Shown: positions 1 through 9,441 of the stretch, piece after piece
How the letters are laid out: each line of letters starts with the position of its first letter
Numbering within the stretch: the stretch's first letter is position 1
Assembly: GCF_034259325.1 (NCBI RefSeq)
Contig: NZ_JAXIVS010000011.1
Location: 124,001 to 188,000, forward strand
Length of the DNA: 64,000 bases
Origin: Hyalangium ruber
GTDB lineage: Bacteria > Myxococcota > Myxococcia > Myxococcales > Myxococcaceae
Direction of reading: 5' to 3'
Translations under genes and position numbers: made by a program
Notes under the pieces: model-generated
Told to the model about the DNA's origin: nothing
The model's input: the letters and a program-made list of their open reading frames with translations, nothing else
Databases searched by the model: none

Positions 1-1044
1 GAGGAGGCGCTCACCGCGCGCAGCCAGTTCGAGGACCTCATCGGCCAGTCCTCGCAGATGCGCGCCGTCTTCAAGCTGGTGGAGACGGTGAGCCACTCCA
101 CGGCCACGGTGCTCATCCAGGGTGAGAGCGGCACCGGTAAGGAGCTGGTGGCCCGCGCCATCCACTACCGCAGCGCGCGCAAGGACAAGCCCTTCGTCGC
201 CATCAACTGCTCGGCGCTCACCGAGACGCTGCTGGAGAGCGAGCTGTTCGGCCACATGAAGGGGGCCTTCACGGGGGCCACCGGCAACAAGAAGGGTCTG
301 TTCGAGGCGGCCGACGGCGGCACCATCTTCCTGGACGAGATCGGCGATGTGCCGCCCGCCACCCAGGTACGCCTGCTGCGCGTGTTGCAGGAGGGTGAAG
401 TCAAGCGCGTGGGCGCCAACGAGCCAGTGAAGGTGGACGTGCGGGTGATTGCCGCCACGCACGTGGACCTGACGCGCGCCAAGGAGCAGGGCAAGTTCCG
501 CGAGGACCTCTTCTACCGCCTCAACGTCATCACCATCGACCTGCCGCCGCTGCGCGACAGGCCGGAGGACGTGCCGCTCTTGGCCCACCACTTCCTGAAG
601 ATGTACGCGGCGAAGCTGGCCAAGAAGGTGACGGGCTTCACCCCGCGCGCCATGGAGGCGCTCACCGTGAACCGGTGGACGGGCAACGTGCGCGAGCTGG
701 AGAACGTGATTGAGCGCGCGGTGGTGCTCACCTCCAACGAGGTGCTGGACGTGGAGGACCTGCCGCCGGGCTTCCAGGAGTCGCCGCAGGCGGGCTCTCC
801 GGTGGAGGTGTTCAGCCTGGCGCACCTGCCCTACGCGCAGGCCAAGCGCCTGGCGATGCGGGCCTTCGAGCGGCGCTACCTCACCGCGCTGCTGGAGCGG
901 AACAACAACAACGTCTCCAGCGCCGCGCGCGCCGCGGGCGTGGACCGCTCCAACTTCCGCCGCCTGCTCAAGCAGTACGAGGTGGCAGGCCGCACCATGA
1001 AGACGCGCAAGGGCGAGGGCAACTCGCCATTAGAAGTGGCCTAG
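1..1044 (+). CDS. sigma-54-dependent transcriptional activator (NtrC type), 5' truncated
   Basis: The reading frame is open from the first base, so the N-terminal sensory or receiver domain lies outside the window; 347 residues are visible. They form a sigma-54 activator AAA+ ATPase: Walker A GESGTGKE (visible residues 41-48), the sigma-54-contacting GAFTGA loop (88-93), Walker [10 protein letters not shown] (108-116) and the arginine-finger region [12 protein letters not shown] Fis-type helix-turn-helix follows at the C-terminus ([20 protein letters not shown]). The protein would remodel sigma-54 RNA polymerase at enhancer-dependent promoters, a class abundant in myxobacteria. Its input signal cannot be told from this part. 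It converges on rarA with only four bases between stops. Confidence 0.93.
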   Translation, partial: EEALTARSQFEDLIGQSSQMRAVFKLVETVSHSTATVLIQGESGTGKELVARAIHYRSARKDKPFVAINCSALTETLLESELFGHMKGAFTGATGNKKGLFEAADGGTIFLDEIGDVPPATQVRLLRVLQEGEVKRVGANEPVKVDVRVIAATHVDLTRAKEQGKFREDLFYRLNVITIDLPPLRDRPEDVPLLAHHFLKMYAAKLAKKVTGFTPRAMEALTVNRWTGNVRELENVIERAVVLTSNEVLDVEDLPPGFQESPQAGSPVEVFSLAHLPYAQAKRLAMRAFERRYLTALLERNNNNVSSAARAAGVDRSNFRRLLKQYEVAGRTMKTRKGEGNSPLEVA

Positions 1045-1048
1045 CCGT

Positions 1049-2404
1049 TCAGCCTTCCTCGCCGGGCTCGCGGCCTCGTGCCGCGAGCTGGCGCTGGAAC
1101 TCCTCGTAGCGCTCGGCCAGCTCTCGCTCACGCCCGTTCGTGGTGGGCTTGTAGAAGCGGCGAGCCTTGAGCGCCTCGGGCAGGTAGTCCTCCGGCACGT
1201 AGTTGCCCTCGAAGTTGTGGGGGTACTTGTAGCCGCCCCCGTAGCCCATGGACTTCATCAGCTTGGTGGGCGCGTTGCGCAGGTTCATGGGCACCGGCAG
1301 CGCGCCCTCCTGTGTCACCGCCGCCCGCGCCTCGCCATAGGAGGTGAGCACGGCGTTCGACTTGGGCGCCAGCGCCAGGTACGTCACCGCCTGGGTGAGC
1401 GGCAGCACGCCCTCCGGCATCCCCACCAGCTGGAAGGCGTGCAGCGCGTCCACCGCCCCCCCCAGCGCCTGCGGGTCCGCGTTGCCGATGTCCTCCGAGG
1501 CGAAGATGACCATGCGCCGGAAGACGAAGACGGGGTCCTCTCCGGCCTCCAGCATGCGCGTCATCCAGTAGAGCGCCGCGTCCACGTCCGAGCCGCGCAT
1601 GGATTTGATGAAGGCGCTGACGACGTTGTAGTGCTCCTCGCCGCCCTTGTCGTAGAGCAGCATCTTCTGCTGCAGCGCCTCCTCGGCGGCCTTCTTGTCC
1701 ACGCGCGTGCCCCCGTAGGCGGCCGCGGCCTCCAGGGCGGTGAGGGCCTTGCGCGCGTCGCCTCCCGCGGCCTGGGCGATGAACTCCAGCGCCTCGTCCT
1801 CCACCTGCACCTTGCCACCCAGGCCCTTGGGGGACTCCAGGGCGCGGCGCATCACGGAGATGAGCTCCTCCTCCTCCAGCCCGCGCAGGGTGACGACGCG
1901 GCAGCGGGACAGGAGCGCCGCGTTCACCTCGAAGGAGGGGTTCTCCGTGGTGGCGCCAATCAGCGTCACCGTGCCCTTCTCCACGTGGGGCAGGAGCGCG
2001 TCCTGCTGCCCCTTGTTGAAGCGGTGGATCTCATCGATGAAGAGCAGGGTGCGCTGGCGGTTCATCTTCCAGCGGTCCTGGGCCCGCGCCACCGTCTCGC
2101 GGATGTCCTTCACGCCGGACAGCACGGCCGACAGCGACTCGAAGGCGGCCCCGGCGGACTGGGCAATCACCCGCGCCAGCGTCGTCTTGCCCGTGCCGGG
2201 TGGCCCCCAGAGCAGGAGCGAGGGCACCTGATCCTGCTCGATGGCCCGGCGCAGGAAGCGGCCCTCGCCCGTGAGGTGCTCCTGCCCGACGAACTCGGCC
2301 AGGGTGGTGGGGCGCATGCGCTCGGCCAGGGGGGCCTGGGACTCCTGCTCCTTCTGGCTGGCGTGGTCGAAGAGGTCCATATGGGGAGAACCTATCGCTC
2401 CCAT
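1049..2404 (-). CDS. rarA: replication-associated recombination protein A (RarA/MgsA AAA+ ATPase)
   Basis: A clamp-loader-like AAA+ ATPase of 451 residues that acts at stalled replication forks. Visible are Walker A GPPGTGKTT (67-75), Walker B LLFIDEIHRF (120-129), a sensor-1 region GATTENPSFEVN, and the RarA C-terminal tetramerisation region with YGGGYKYPHNFEGNYVPEDY. Length matches the family (about 440). The ATG at 2404 is preceded by GGAGGAAAAGA, an excellent ribosome site; a second ATG at 2380 (MDLFDH, the usual family N-terminus) lacks one. Divergent from nadK. Confidence 0.95.
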   Translation of the reverse strand: MGAIGSPHMDLFDHASQKEQESQAPLAERMRPTTLAEFVGQEHLTGEGRFLRRAIEQDQVPSLLLWGPPGTGKTTLARVIAQSAGAAFESLSAVLSGVKDIRETVARAQDRWKMNRQRTLLFIDEIHRFNKGQQDALLPHVEKGTVTLIGATTENPSFEVNAALLSRCRVVTLRGLEEEELISVMRRALESPKGLGGKVQVEDEALEFIAQAAGGDARKALTALEAAAAYGGTRVDKKAAEEALQQKMLLYDKGGEEHYNVVSAFIKSMRGSDVDAALYWMTRMLEAGEDPVFVFRRMVIFASEDIGNADPQALGGAVDALHAFQLVGMPEGVLPLTQAVTYLALAPKSNAVLTSYGEARAAVTQEGALPVPMNLRNAPTKLMKSMGYGGGYKYPHNFEGNYVPEDYLPEALKARRFYKPTTNGRERELAERYEEFQRQLAARGREPGEEG

Positions 2405-2454
2405 TCTTTTCCTCCAGCACGCCTTGCCCGGCTGGACTAGAACCTTCCGCCAGC

Positions 2455-3300
2455 GTGCAGACCCTGGCCATCGTCGCGAAGAGGGACAAGCAGGAAGCCG
2501 TGGCGCTGGCGGTGAAGATCCGCGAGCGCTACCCGCACCTCACCGTGCTCGGCGAGCGTTATCTGGCGCACGCCGTGGGCTGGCCGAGGGTGGAGGACCG
2601 GGAACTGTCCCAGCGGGCCGACCTCGTGGTGGTGCTCGGCGGCGATGGCACCCTCATCCACACGGCGCGGCTGCTGGGCGGGCGCGGGGTGCCCATCCTC
2701 GGGGTGAACCTGGGCAGCCTGGGCTTCATGACCGAGGTGCCGGTGGACGAGATGTTCGGTCTGCTGGACGAGGTGCTCGCCGGCCACTTCAAGGTGGACT
2801 CGCGCATGAAGCTCACCTGCCGGCTGCTGCGCAACGGGCAGGTCATCGTGGAGGATGAGATCCTCAACGACGTGGTCATCAACAAGGGCGCGCTGGCGCG
2901 CATCGCCGACCATGAGACGTCCATCGATGGGGTGCCCATCACCACCTACAAGGCCGATGGCATCATCCTGGCGACGCCCACCGGGTCGACGGCCTACTCG
3001 CTGTCGGCGGGCGGGCCCATCGTCCACCCCTCGGTGGACTGCACCATCCTGTCGCCCATCTGCTCGCATGCGCTCACCCAGCGCTCCATCGTGGTGCCGG
3101 CCGATCGCGTCATCCGCGTCACCCTGCGCCGCGAGACGGCGGATACCTATCTCACCCTGGATGGGCAGACGGGCCATGGGCTGCAGGGCGGCGACTGCAT
3201 CGAGGTGGTGCGCTCGCCCAACCGGGTGAACCTGGTGCGCAACCCCCGCGTGGCCTACTTCACCATCCTTCGGCAGAAGCTCCACTGGGGCGAGCGCTGA
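2455..3300 (+). CDS. nadK: NAD kinase
   Basis: ATP-dependent (or polyphosphate-dependent) phosphorylation of NAD to NADP in the cytoplasm. 281 residues, the usual size. The GGDGT motif is present (VVLGGDGTLIHTARLL), as are NLGSLGFMTE and the NAD-binding stretch DGIILATPTGSTAYSLSAGG. Starts with GTG (MQTLAIVAKRDK). Divergently transcribed from rarA, and followed after nine bases by a DUF218 membrane protein, probably in the same transcript. Confidence 0.96.
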   Translation: MQTLAIVAKRDKQEAVALAVKIRERYPHLTVLGERYLAHAVGWPRVEDRELSQRADLVVVLGGDGTLIHTARLLGGRGVPILGVNLGSLGFMTEVPVDEMFGLLDEVLAGHFKVDSRMKLTCRLLRNGQVIVEDEILNDVVINKGALARIADHETSIDGVPITTYKADGIILATPTGSTAYSLSAGGPIVHPSVDCTILSPICSHALTQRSIVVPADRVIRVTLRRETADTYLTLDGQTGHGLQGGDCIEVVRSPNRVNLVRNPRVAYFTILRQKLHWGER

Positions 3301-3309
3301 GTCGTCTCC

Positions 3310-4080
3310 ATGTTCCTGCTCCTCTCGAAGATCCTCGACATGTTCCTCGCGCCCCTCACGTGGGCCATGCTGTTCATCGTCGTGGGGCTCGTCCTGCGGC
3401 GGCGGGCGCGTCTGGCGGTGGGGCTCCAGGTGTTCGGGTTGCTGGTGCTCTACGTCTTCTCCATCGAGCCGGTGGCCGCGGGCCTCATGCGCAGCGTCGA
3501 GGCTGGGGTGACGCCGACGTATCGGCCCGATGTGGTCTACGACGCGGTCATCGTGCTGGGAGGTGGGCTGGATCCGGACGCCACCGAGACGTCGGGGCGG
3601 GCCGAGTACAACGGCGCGGGGGATCGCATCCTTCGGGGCTATGAGCTGCTGCGGGAGGGCAAGGCGCGCAACGTCCTCATCTCGGGCGGCTCGCTGGATC
3701 CTCGCCCCGAGGCAATCATCGAGGCGGACGTGCTGTCGCGGCAGCTCCAGCTGTGGGGTATCGAGCCCTCGCGCATCTTCGTCGAGGACAAGAGCCGCAA
3801 CACGCGGGAGAACGCGGTGGGGTCCGAGAAGATCATCCGCGAGCAGGGTTGGAAGACGCTGCTGCTGGTGACGAGCGCGGCGCACATGCCGCGGGCCTAT
3901 GGCTGCTTCGCGGCGGTTGGCGTTCGTCCGGATACTTTCGTAGCGGACGTGCGCGCGCCGCTCGGAAAGCGTCCTCCGAGCTGGTTGCCGCGCTCGTACC
4001 ACCTGAGCGCGAGTTCGGATGCCCTGCGGGAGTTGGCGGGCCGGCTGGTGTACCGGCTGCGCGGGTGGACGGTGTCCTAA
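3310..4080 (+). CDS. YdcF/SanA/ElyC-like DUF218 membrane protein
   Basis: 256 residues. Two hydrophobic segments fill the first about 65 residues, followed by a DUF218 domain with the family signature AVIVLGGGLD, a central RNTRENAVGSEKII segment and a VTSAAHMPRA segment. Members are linked to envelope polysaccharide or cell-wall processes (ElyC, SanA), with the domain usually outside the inner membrane. Exact reaction unknown. It lies nine bases after nadK and 19 bases before the epimerase gene, so the three are likely cotranscribed. Confidence 0.85.
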   Translation: MFLLLSKILDMFLAPLTWAMLFIVVGLVLRRRARLAVGLQVFGLLVLYVFSIEPVAAGLMRSVEAGVTPTYRPDVVYDAVIVLGGGLDPDATETSGRAEYNGAGDRILRGYELLREGKARNVLISGGSLDPRPEAIIEADVLSRQLQLWGIEPSRIFVEDKSRNTRENAVGSEKIIREQGWKTLLLVTSAAHMPRAYGCFAAVGVRPDTFVADVRAPLGKRPPSWLPRSYHLSASSDALRELAGRLVYRLRGWTVS

Positions 4081-4099
4081 CGGAAGTAGGGAGGTTCAC

Positions 4100-4990
4100 A
4101 TGGAGCTGCGAGACCAGACTGTCCTCGTCACGGGAGCCAACGGATTCGTGGGGACGTATGTCGTCCAGCGTCTCCGCGAGGAAGGAATGCGGGTGCGTGC
4201 GCTGGTTCGGCGTCCCGAGGCTCGGGCGGAGCTGGAGCAGCAGGGCGTGGAGACGTTCCTGGGCGAGCTGACGGACGCCCGCGCCGTGGAGGCCGCCGTG
4301 CGTGGTGCCCGGTACGTGGTGCATTGCGCGGCGACAGGGACGACGGAGCTCGCCGAGGCCCGGCGGGTGAACGTGGAGGCCACGGCCATTGTCACCGAGG
4401 CCGCGCTTGCCGCCCGGTGTGAGCGCTTCGTGCATATCTCCACCATCGCCGTCTACCCGTTCCGGAATCGGGCGGATGTGGTGGAGGAGGACACGCCCCT
4501 GGCAACCGAGGGCGATGCCTACGCTCTCACCAAGGTCGAAGCGGAGCGGGTGGTGAACGCGGTTGCCGCTCGGGGCCTTCGGACGGTCATCTTCCGCCCC
4601 GCGGTCATCCTCGGGGTACACCCCACGTCCACCTGGGGCACGCGGATTCCGGCGCTCATCGCGGCCGGGCAGTTCCCCCATGTGGACGGCGGGCGGACCT
4701 TGTTGGGCTTCCTTCACATCAGCAGCCTGGTGGAGTCCGTGGTCCGCGCCCTGCGTACCCATGAGGCCGTGGGGCAGACGTTCAACATCATCGATGGCCA
4801 CACGGAGTGGCACCGGTACACCGGGTTCTTCAGCAAGGGAGCGCTGCCCTCGCTCCCGCCGGAACAGGCTCCCGACTTCCTGAGCTTCCGGGGGAGCTTC
4901 TCGATCGAGAAGGCCCGGCGGGTGTTGGGCTTCGTTCCCCGGGACCTCTTCGACTCGAGCATGGACGAGATCGTCCGCTCGCCCCAGTAG
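4100..4990 (+). CDS. NAD(P)-dependent epimerase/dehydratase (extended SDR)
   Basis: 296 residues of an extended short-chain dehydrogenase. The N-terminal Rossmann motif VTGANGFVGTYVVQRL is clear, and a catalytic Tyr-x3-Lys is visible as YALTKVEAE. A substrate-domain segment VIFRPAVILG follows. The frame is open further upstream, but ATG at 4100 follows GGGAGG at good distance and begins exactly at the Rossmann strand, so it is chosen. The substrate is probably a nucleotide sugar or a steroid-like alcohol; it cannot be specified. Converges on the nucleotidase gene. Confidence 0.9.
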   Translation: MELRDQTVLVTGANGFVGTYVVQRLREEGMRVRALVRRPEARAELEQQGVETFLGELTDARAVEAAVRGARYVVHCAATGTTELAEARRVNVEATAIVTEAALAARCERFVHISTIAVYPFRNRADVVEEDTPLATEGDAYALTKVEAERVVNAVAARGLRTVIFRPAVILGVHPTSTWGTRIPALIAAGQFPHVDGGRTLLGFLHISSLVESVVRALRTHEAVGQTFNIIDGHTEWHRYTGFFSKGALPSLPPEQAPDFLSFRGSFSIEKARRVLGFVPRDLFDSSMDEIVRSPQ

Positions 4991-4997
4991 GCCACGT

Positions 4998-6602
4998 CTA
5001 CATCGTGGGCGCCGCCGGCACGCACTGCTTGTCCGTGGCCTTGATGTTCGAGGCTCGCAGGATGCGGCCATCGCCCTGGCGCATGGGGGAGGGTTTTCCG
5101 GTGCGCAGGGCGTCGCTGAGCACGTCCCGGGGCGTGCGGCCCTCCGCGAGGGCAGGGGTGGCGGGTACGCCACGGAACATCTCGTAGCCGTCCTTGCCGC
5201 TCGCGAGGAAGCTCAAGGTGGCCACGCTGTAGCGGGCCGTGGGCGACAGGGGCTTGTCGCCCACCAGGACGCAGAGCACCCGCTGGCCCCGAGGCCGGCT
5301 CGCGTCGAAGGCGAAGCGCAGGCCGGAGACCTGGAGGAACCGCCCCGGCTCCGAGTCCTCGGCGCTCTTGCTCACGCCGTTCTCCAGCGCGGCGAGCAGC
5401 GTCTCGCCCGTGACTTCCAGCCGCACCAGCTTGTCCGCGTACGGGAAGATGGAGAGCATCTCGCGCCGGGTCAGCTGTCCGGCGAGAAAGACGGTGTCGC
5501 CACGAATGGCGCCGCCGTTGACCAGGGCCACGTCCGTGCTCGCCGCCTCGCGCAGCACATCGGCGATGAGCGAGCCCAGGTTGGTCTCCTGGCTGCGCAC
5601 GACCTTCTTGCGCGCTTCCAGCGGAACGGCGGTGCGCCCCACGGGCTGCGCCAGCTCCGCCACCAGCGCGTCATAGCGCCGCATCGCCTCGGCGAAGGCC
5701 GGGTCCTCCGGCACGGCGCTCGTGACCGGCAGCACCTTCCAGTCGAGCTTCTTCACCGCGCCGCTGCGCAGATCCACGTCCAGCGTGACCTGGCCCAGCT
5801 CCACGGCATCCGCCGCCACCTTGAAGATGGGGACGCCCGTGGAGCGGTCCTCGATGCGCTCGTGCTCGTGGCCGCCGATGATGAGGTCCACGGGCGCGCA
5901 CTTCGCCAGCTCCCGGTCCTGCCCCACCTCCAGGTGGGTAAGCGCGATGATGACCGTCGCCCCCTGTGCGCGCAGGCGGGAGACGACAGGCCGGGCCGTG
6001 GAGCAGATGTCCCGGATGTTCGTGTCCTGCGAGACGCTGGAGGTCACCTCCGTCTCTGGCAGCAGCAGGCCGAACAGGCCCACCTTCACGCCGCCGATCT
6101 CCCGCAGCACATAGGGCTGGAGCCCCTCGAAGGGGCGGCCCGTGTGGTTGTCGAAGATGTTCGCGGCGAGCCAGGGGAAGCGGGAGGCGTGGATGCTCTC
6201 GCGCAGCACCGCGTCTCCGAAGTCGAAGTCATGGTTGCCCGGCACGGCGTAGTCCACGCCCAGAGCGTTCCAGGCGTCGATCATCTGCCGGCCCCGGAGC
6301 GGCTTGCCGTCCACCTCGGTGATGGACTCCACGGAGGGCGCCAGGGTGTCGCCCGCGAAGAGCGTCAGCGTGTGCGGAGACTCGGCGTGTACCTGCTTGC
6401 GCAGCGTGGAGACGCGCGCCAGTCCGCCGAGGCGGCCTCCATCCATCGGGCTGAACTGGTACACGTCGTTGAGGTGCAGCACGGTGATGCGGACCGTGTC
6501 CGAGGGCGCCACGGTCTGCGCGTTCTGGGCGCAGCCCGCCACGAGGAGCAGGGCGGGGATCCACGACGGGCAGCGGGAGCGAGGGCGTCGCACGGCGTTC
6601 AA
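4998..6602 (-). CDS. 5'-nucleotidase/UshA-like metallophosphoesterase lipoprotein
   Basis: A secreted phosphoesterase of about 534 residues. The N-terminus is a lipoprotein signal with lipobox LVAGC, so it is probably membrane anchored. Metallophosphoesterase motifs follow in order: LHLNDVYQF, FAGDTLAPS, PGNHDFDFG, LTHLEVGQD and GGHEHE. A 5'-nucleotidase C-terminal domain follows (NLGSLIADVLREA, NGGAIRGD, FPYADKLVRLEVTG). Likely hydrolyses nucleotides or related phosphoesters outside the cytoplasm. The start is judged to be TTG at 6602 behind GGAGGTGA, just before the signal peptide; a longer frame upstream overlaps the ABC permease gene and adds no recognisable sequence. Confidence 0.88.
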   Translation of the reverse strand: MNAVRRPRSRCPSWIPALLLVAGCAQNAQTVAPSDTVRITVLHLNDVYQFSPMDGGRLGGLARVSTLRKQVHAESPHTLTLFAGDTLAPSVESITEVDGKPLRGRQMIDAWNALGVDYAVPGNHDFDFGDAVLRESIHASRFPWLAANIFDNHTGRPFEGLQPYVLREIGGVKVGLFGLLLPETEVTSSVSQDTNIRDICSTARPVVSRLRAQGATVIIALTHLEVGQDRELAKCAPVDLIIGGHEHERIEDRSTGVPIFKVAADAVELGQVTLDVDLRSGAVKKLDWKVLPVTSAVPEDPAFAEAMRRYDALVAELAQPVGRTAVPLEARKKVVRSQETNLGSLIADVLREAASTDVALVNGGAIRGDTVFLAGQLTRREMLSIFPYADKLVRLEVTGETLLAALENGVSKSAEDSEPGRFLQVSGLRFAFDASRPRGQRVLCVLVGDKPLSPTARYSVATLSFLASGKDGYEMFRGVPATPALAEGRTPRDVLSDALRTGKPSPMRQGDGRILRASNIKATDKQCVPAAPTM

Positions 6603-6649
6603 GGATGTCACCTCCGGGGCGCGGACCTTACCCTCCCCAGGGCCCGCGG

Positions 6650-7684
6650 CTACATCCACTTGAAGTAGCGTACCGCGAGCCCGAAGGGAATGACGCCCCA
6701 CACACCGAGCACCAGGAGCTGGGGCCAGAGGCTGGGCAGGGCCGCGCCGTCCGTCATGATGGCGCGCAGCCCATCATTGAGCGCGGTGAGGGGCAGGGCC
6801 TGGATGACGGGCTGCATCCAGCCGGGGAAGTTGGCCGAGGAGAAGAACACCCCCGAGAGCACCATCATCGGCATGGTGACCAGGTTCATCAGTCCGTTGG
6901 CCGTCTCCGAGCTGCCCGCCCGGCTGGCGATGAGCAGGGAGAGCCCTCCAAAGGACAGGGAGCCGTAGAGGCCCAGGGCGACGAAGGCCAGGGTGCTGCC
7001 GAACATCTGCACGTCGAACAGCAGCTGTGCGAAGGCGACGAAGAAGAGGATCTCCACCACGGCGAGCACACAGCGGCTGAGGGCGAAGGACAGCAGGAAG
7101 TGGCTGCGCTTCATGGGCGTGGCGGCCAGGCGCTTGAGGAGCTTTCCGGTGCGCATCTGCACCACGGCCCAGCCCAGGCCCCACACCCCCGAGGACATCA
7201 GCCCCATGCCGAGGAGCCCGGGGATGAGGAAGTCGATGTAGCGCGAGCCCGGCGTCGTCACGGGCCGGTCCTGCACCACCAGCCGGTCCACGCGGCCGTT
7301 CAGCCGCTCGAGCGCGTCCACCGTCAGCATGCGGGCCGTGCGCCCTTCCTCCCGGGTCGGGTCCACGAGCAGCTCGGGCTGGGCCCCGGGGATGAGCACG
7401 AGGGACACCTTGCCTCGCCGCAGCGCGTCGCGGCCCTGGGCCTCGGACATGCGCGAGGCCACCAGCCCGTTCGTCGCGTCCAGCGAGGCGGAGAGCCGGT
7501 CCGCGTCGGCGCCATCCACCACCGCGATCGGGAGCTCGGGCAGCTCGCGGTCGCGGAAGGCGAGCCCGAGCGCCAGCGAGGTGAGCAGCGGGAAGGCGAA
7601 GGTCCAGAAGAGCGCGGCGGGCTCGCGCCACATCGCCCGCATCCGGAAGATGAAGAGTTCCCAGAGGGGATGGTTGGCTTTCAT
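6650..7684 (-). CDS. ABC-2 type exporter permease
   Basis: 344 residues of an ABC-2 permease (YhfA/DrrB-like). One N-terminal membrane segment near residue 25 is followed by a large extracytoplasmic domain and then five hydrophobic segments, including the stretch ending VLSGVFFSSANFPGWMQPVI, which is typical of this family. Its ATG overlaps the stop of the ATP-binding gene by four bases (ATGA), so the two are translationally coupled and make one exporter. The substrate is unknown; relatives export drugs or lipids. Confidence 0.92.
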   Translation of the reverse strand: MKANHPLWELFIFRMRAMWREPAALFWTFAFPLLTSLALGLAFRDRELPELPIAVVDGADADRLSASLDATNGLVASRMSEAQGRDALRRGKVSLVLIPGAQPELLVDPTREEGRTARMLTVDALERLNGRVDRLVVQDRPVTTPGSRYIDFLIPGLLGMGLMSSGVWGLGWAVVQMRTGKLLKRLAATPMKRSHFLLSFALSRCVLAVVEILFFVAFAQLLFDVQMFGSTLAFVALGLYGSLSFGGLSLLIASRAGSSETANGLMNLVTMPMMVLSGVFFSSANFPGWMQPVIQALPLTALNDGLRAIMTDGAALPSLWPQLLVLGVWGVIPFGLAVRYFKWM

Positions 7685-8643
7685 GACGCGTTGTCCTCGC
7701 GAAGGCTGCGGCCCGTGAGGGCGAGGAACACGTCGTCCAACGTGGCCTGGCGGGTGGAGAGGTAGCGCAGCTGCGTGCCGCGAGACGAGACGGCCGAGAG
7801 CAGCCCAGGCAGGGCCCGGTGGAGCTCCTTCACCGTGAGGGTGTGGCCCTCGCCGCGGGGGTGGTGGGACACGTACGTGGGAATGTCCGCGAACGCCTCG
7901 ACGGGGAAGGCCGAGGTGGTGGCGAACTCGATGACCTGGTCTCCGCCGATGGAGGCGATGAGCTCGGCGGGCGTGCCCTGGCCCACGATGCGACCGTGGT
8001 CCATGATGATGACCTGGTCGCAGAGCACCTGCGCCTCCTCCATATAATGTGTGGTGAGGACCACGGTGCGGCCCTTGCCCTTGAGCCCCTCGATGACGTC
8101 CCAGAGGGCGCGCCGAGACTGCGGATCCAGGCCCGTGGTGGGCTCGTCGAGGAAGAGCAGCTCCGGATCCGACACCAGCGCCACCGCCAGCGCCAGCCGC
8201 TGCCGCTGGCCGCCGGAGAGCTTCACTGAGTGCGCCCCGCGCTTCTCCTCCAGCCGCACCAGCGCGATGGCCTCCTCTACCTCCAGCCCCTGCTTGTAGA
8301 AGGAGCGGAAGAGGCGCACCGTCTCCTCGACCGTCAGCCGCTCGTAGAAGCGCGTCTCCTGGAGCGCGAGGCCGATGCGCTCGCGGAGCGCCGCTTCATC
8401 CTTCTCCCAGCTCCGCCCCAGCAGCCGCACCTCTCCGGCGGTGGGCTTCTGCAGCCCTTCGAGGATCTCGACCGTCGTTGTCTTTCCCGCGCCGTTGGGG
8501 CCGAGCAGCCCCACGCACTGGCCCGAGCGCACCTCGAAGTCGATGCCGGCGACGGCCACCGTGTCGTCGAAGCGTTTGACGAGGCCCCGTACCTGGATGG
8601 CGAGCGCGGGCGGAGCGGGAGCAGGACTGGGCGAGGGTTCCAA
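7681..8643 (-). CDS. ABC exporter ATP-binding protein (DrrA/CcmA type)
   Basis: 320 residues. Walker A GPNGAGKTT, signature LSGGQRQRLALA, Walker B LLFLDEPTTGLD and a switch histidine in VVLTTHYMEEA are intact, so it should hydrolyse ATP. A C-terminal extension of about 80 residues (DVFLALTGRSLRED at the end) is typical of daunorubicin-type exporters. A Pro/Ala-rich tail of some 15 residues precedes the domain. Coupled by a four-base overlap to the permease downstream. Confidence 0.94.
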   Translation of the reverse strand: MEPSPSPAPAPPALAIQVRGLVKRFDDTVAVAGIDFEVRSGQCVGLLGPNGAGKTTTVEILEGLQKPTAGEVRLLGRSWEKDEAALRERIGLALQETRFYERLTVEETVRLFRSFYKQGLEVEEAIALVRLEEKRGAHSVKLSGGQRQRLALAVALVSDPELLFLDEPTTGLDPQSRRALWDVIEGLKGKGRTVVLTTHYMEEAQVLCDQVIIMDHGRIVGQGTPAELIASIGGDQVIEFATTSAFPVEAFADIPTYVSHHPRGEGHTLTVKELHRALPGLLSAVSSRGTQLRYLSTRQATLDDVFLALTGRSLREDNAS

Positions 8644-8694
8644 GGGGCGCGTTCTCCCGTGTCGCCCGACCTGGTCGGTGGGGCGGGCGCCCCC

Positions 8695-9441
8695 TCATAC
8701 CGTGTAGCGGCGCCCTTGTGCGAGCGGCTCGATGACGCTCGCGGCGGTGTCGAAGTCGTCCGGGTAGTGGATGAGCCGCATCCGGGCGCGCAGCTCGGCG
8801 GGCAGCGCCGCGAGCTTCGCGTAGGGCGTGTGGACGCCGTAGTTCGTCTCATGCACCACGAGGTCCGCCTCGGCCAGCCACGCGATGAGTCCCTCGTCGA
8901 AGGCCGTGTCCGCGCTGTAGCCCAGGCACCGTCCGCCCGCGCGGATGCGCAGCGCCGTGGTCGGCAGGTGGTGGTACGTGCGGCGGCACTCGATGGAGAA
9001 GGGCCCGAAGCTCACGGCCGTCTCGGTGGAGAGCGGGGTGTGGGCGTAGTAGTCCTCGAAGTGCTTGGGTCGGGGGGACTCGCCGTGCTTCTCGATGAGG
9101 CACTCCATGCCGGCGGCCAGGTGCCCCTCCCAGAGGCGATGGGCCACCTCTGGGTGGCAGAGCAGCGCCAGCTTCCGCTTCAGCAGGAAGAAGGAGAAGT
9201 AGCCCAGGCCCTCCAGCCCGGAGCTGTGGTCGGCGTGCAGATGGGTGAGGGCGACACCGGCCACCCGGTCCGCGTCGAGCGGGATTCCGGAGGACTGGGA
9301 GGCCTCGCGCATCATCTTGCGGATGGGGTGCGGGCAGTCGATCAGCAGCACCTGACCTTCCGCCTCCACGGCGAGGCACGAGGAGTAGTACAGCGCGGAG
9401 AAGGCATCTCCGACTCCGAGGGTGAGGAACGACAGGCTCAT
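8695..9441 (-). CDS. MBL-fold metal-dependent hydrolase (RNase Z-like)
   Basis: 248 residues of a metallo-beta-lactamase fold enzyme with the intact metal motif THLHADH, a later GYSADTAFDEGL segment carrying the bridging Asp, and a C-terminal His in RLIHYPDDF. Resembles RNase Z/arylsulfatase-like hydrolases but is shorter than RNase Z (about 300), and no tRNA-processing exosite is obvious. The start ATG overlaps the coaD stop by four bases. Last gene of the TetR-MFS-coaD operon. Substrate unknown. Confidence 0.85.
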   Translation of the reverse strand: MSLSFLTLGVGDAFSALYYSSCLAVEAEGQVLLIDCPHPIRKMMREASQSSGIPLDADRVAGVALTHLHADHSSGLEGLGYFSFFLLKRKLALLCHPEVAHRLWEGHLAAGMECLIEKHGESPRPKHFEDYYAHTPLSTETAVSFGPFSIECRRTYHHLPTTALRIRAGGRCLGYSADTAFDEGLIAWLAEADLVVHETNYGVHTPYAKLAALPAELRARMRLIHYPDDFDTAASVIEPLAQGRRYTV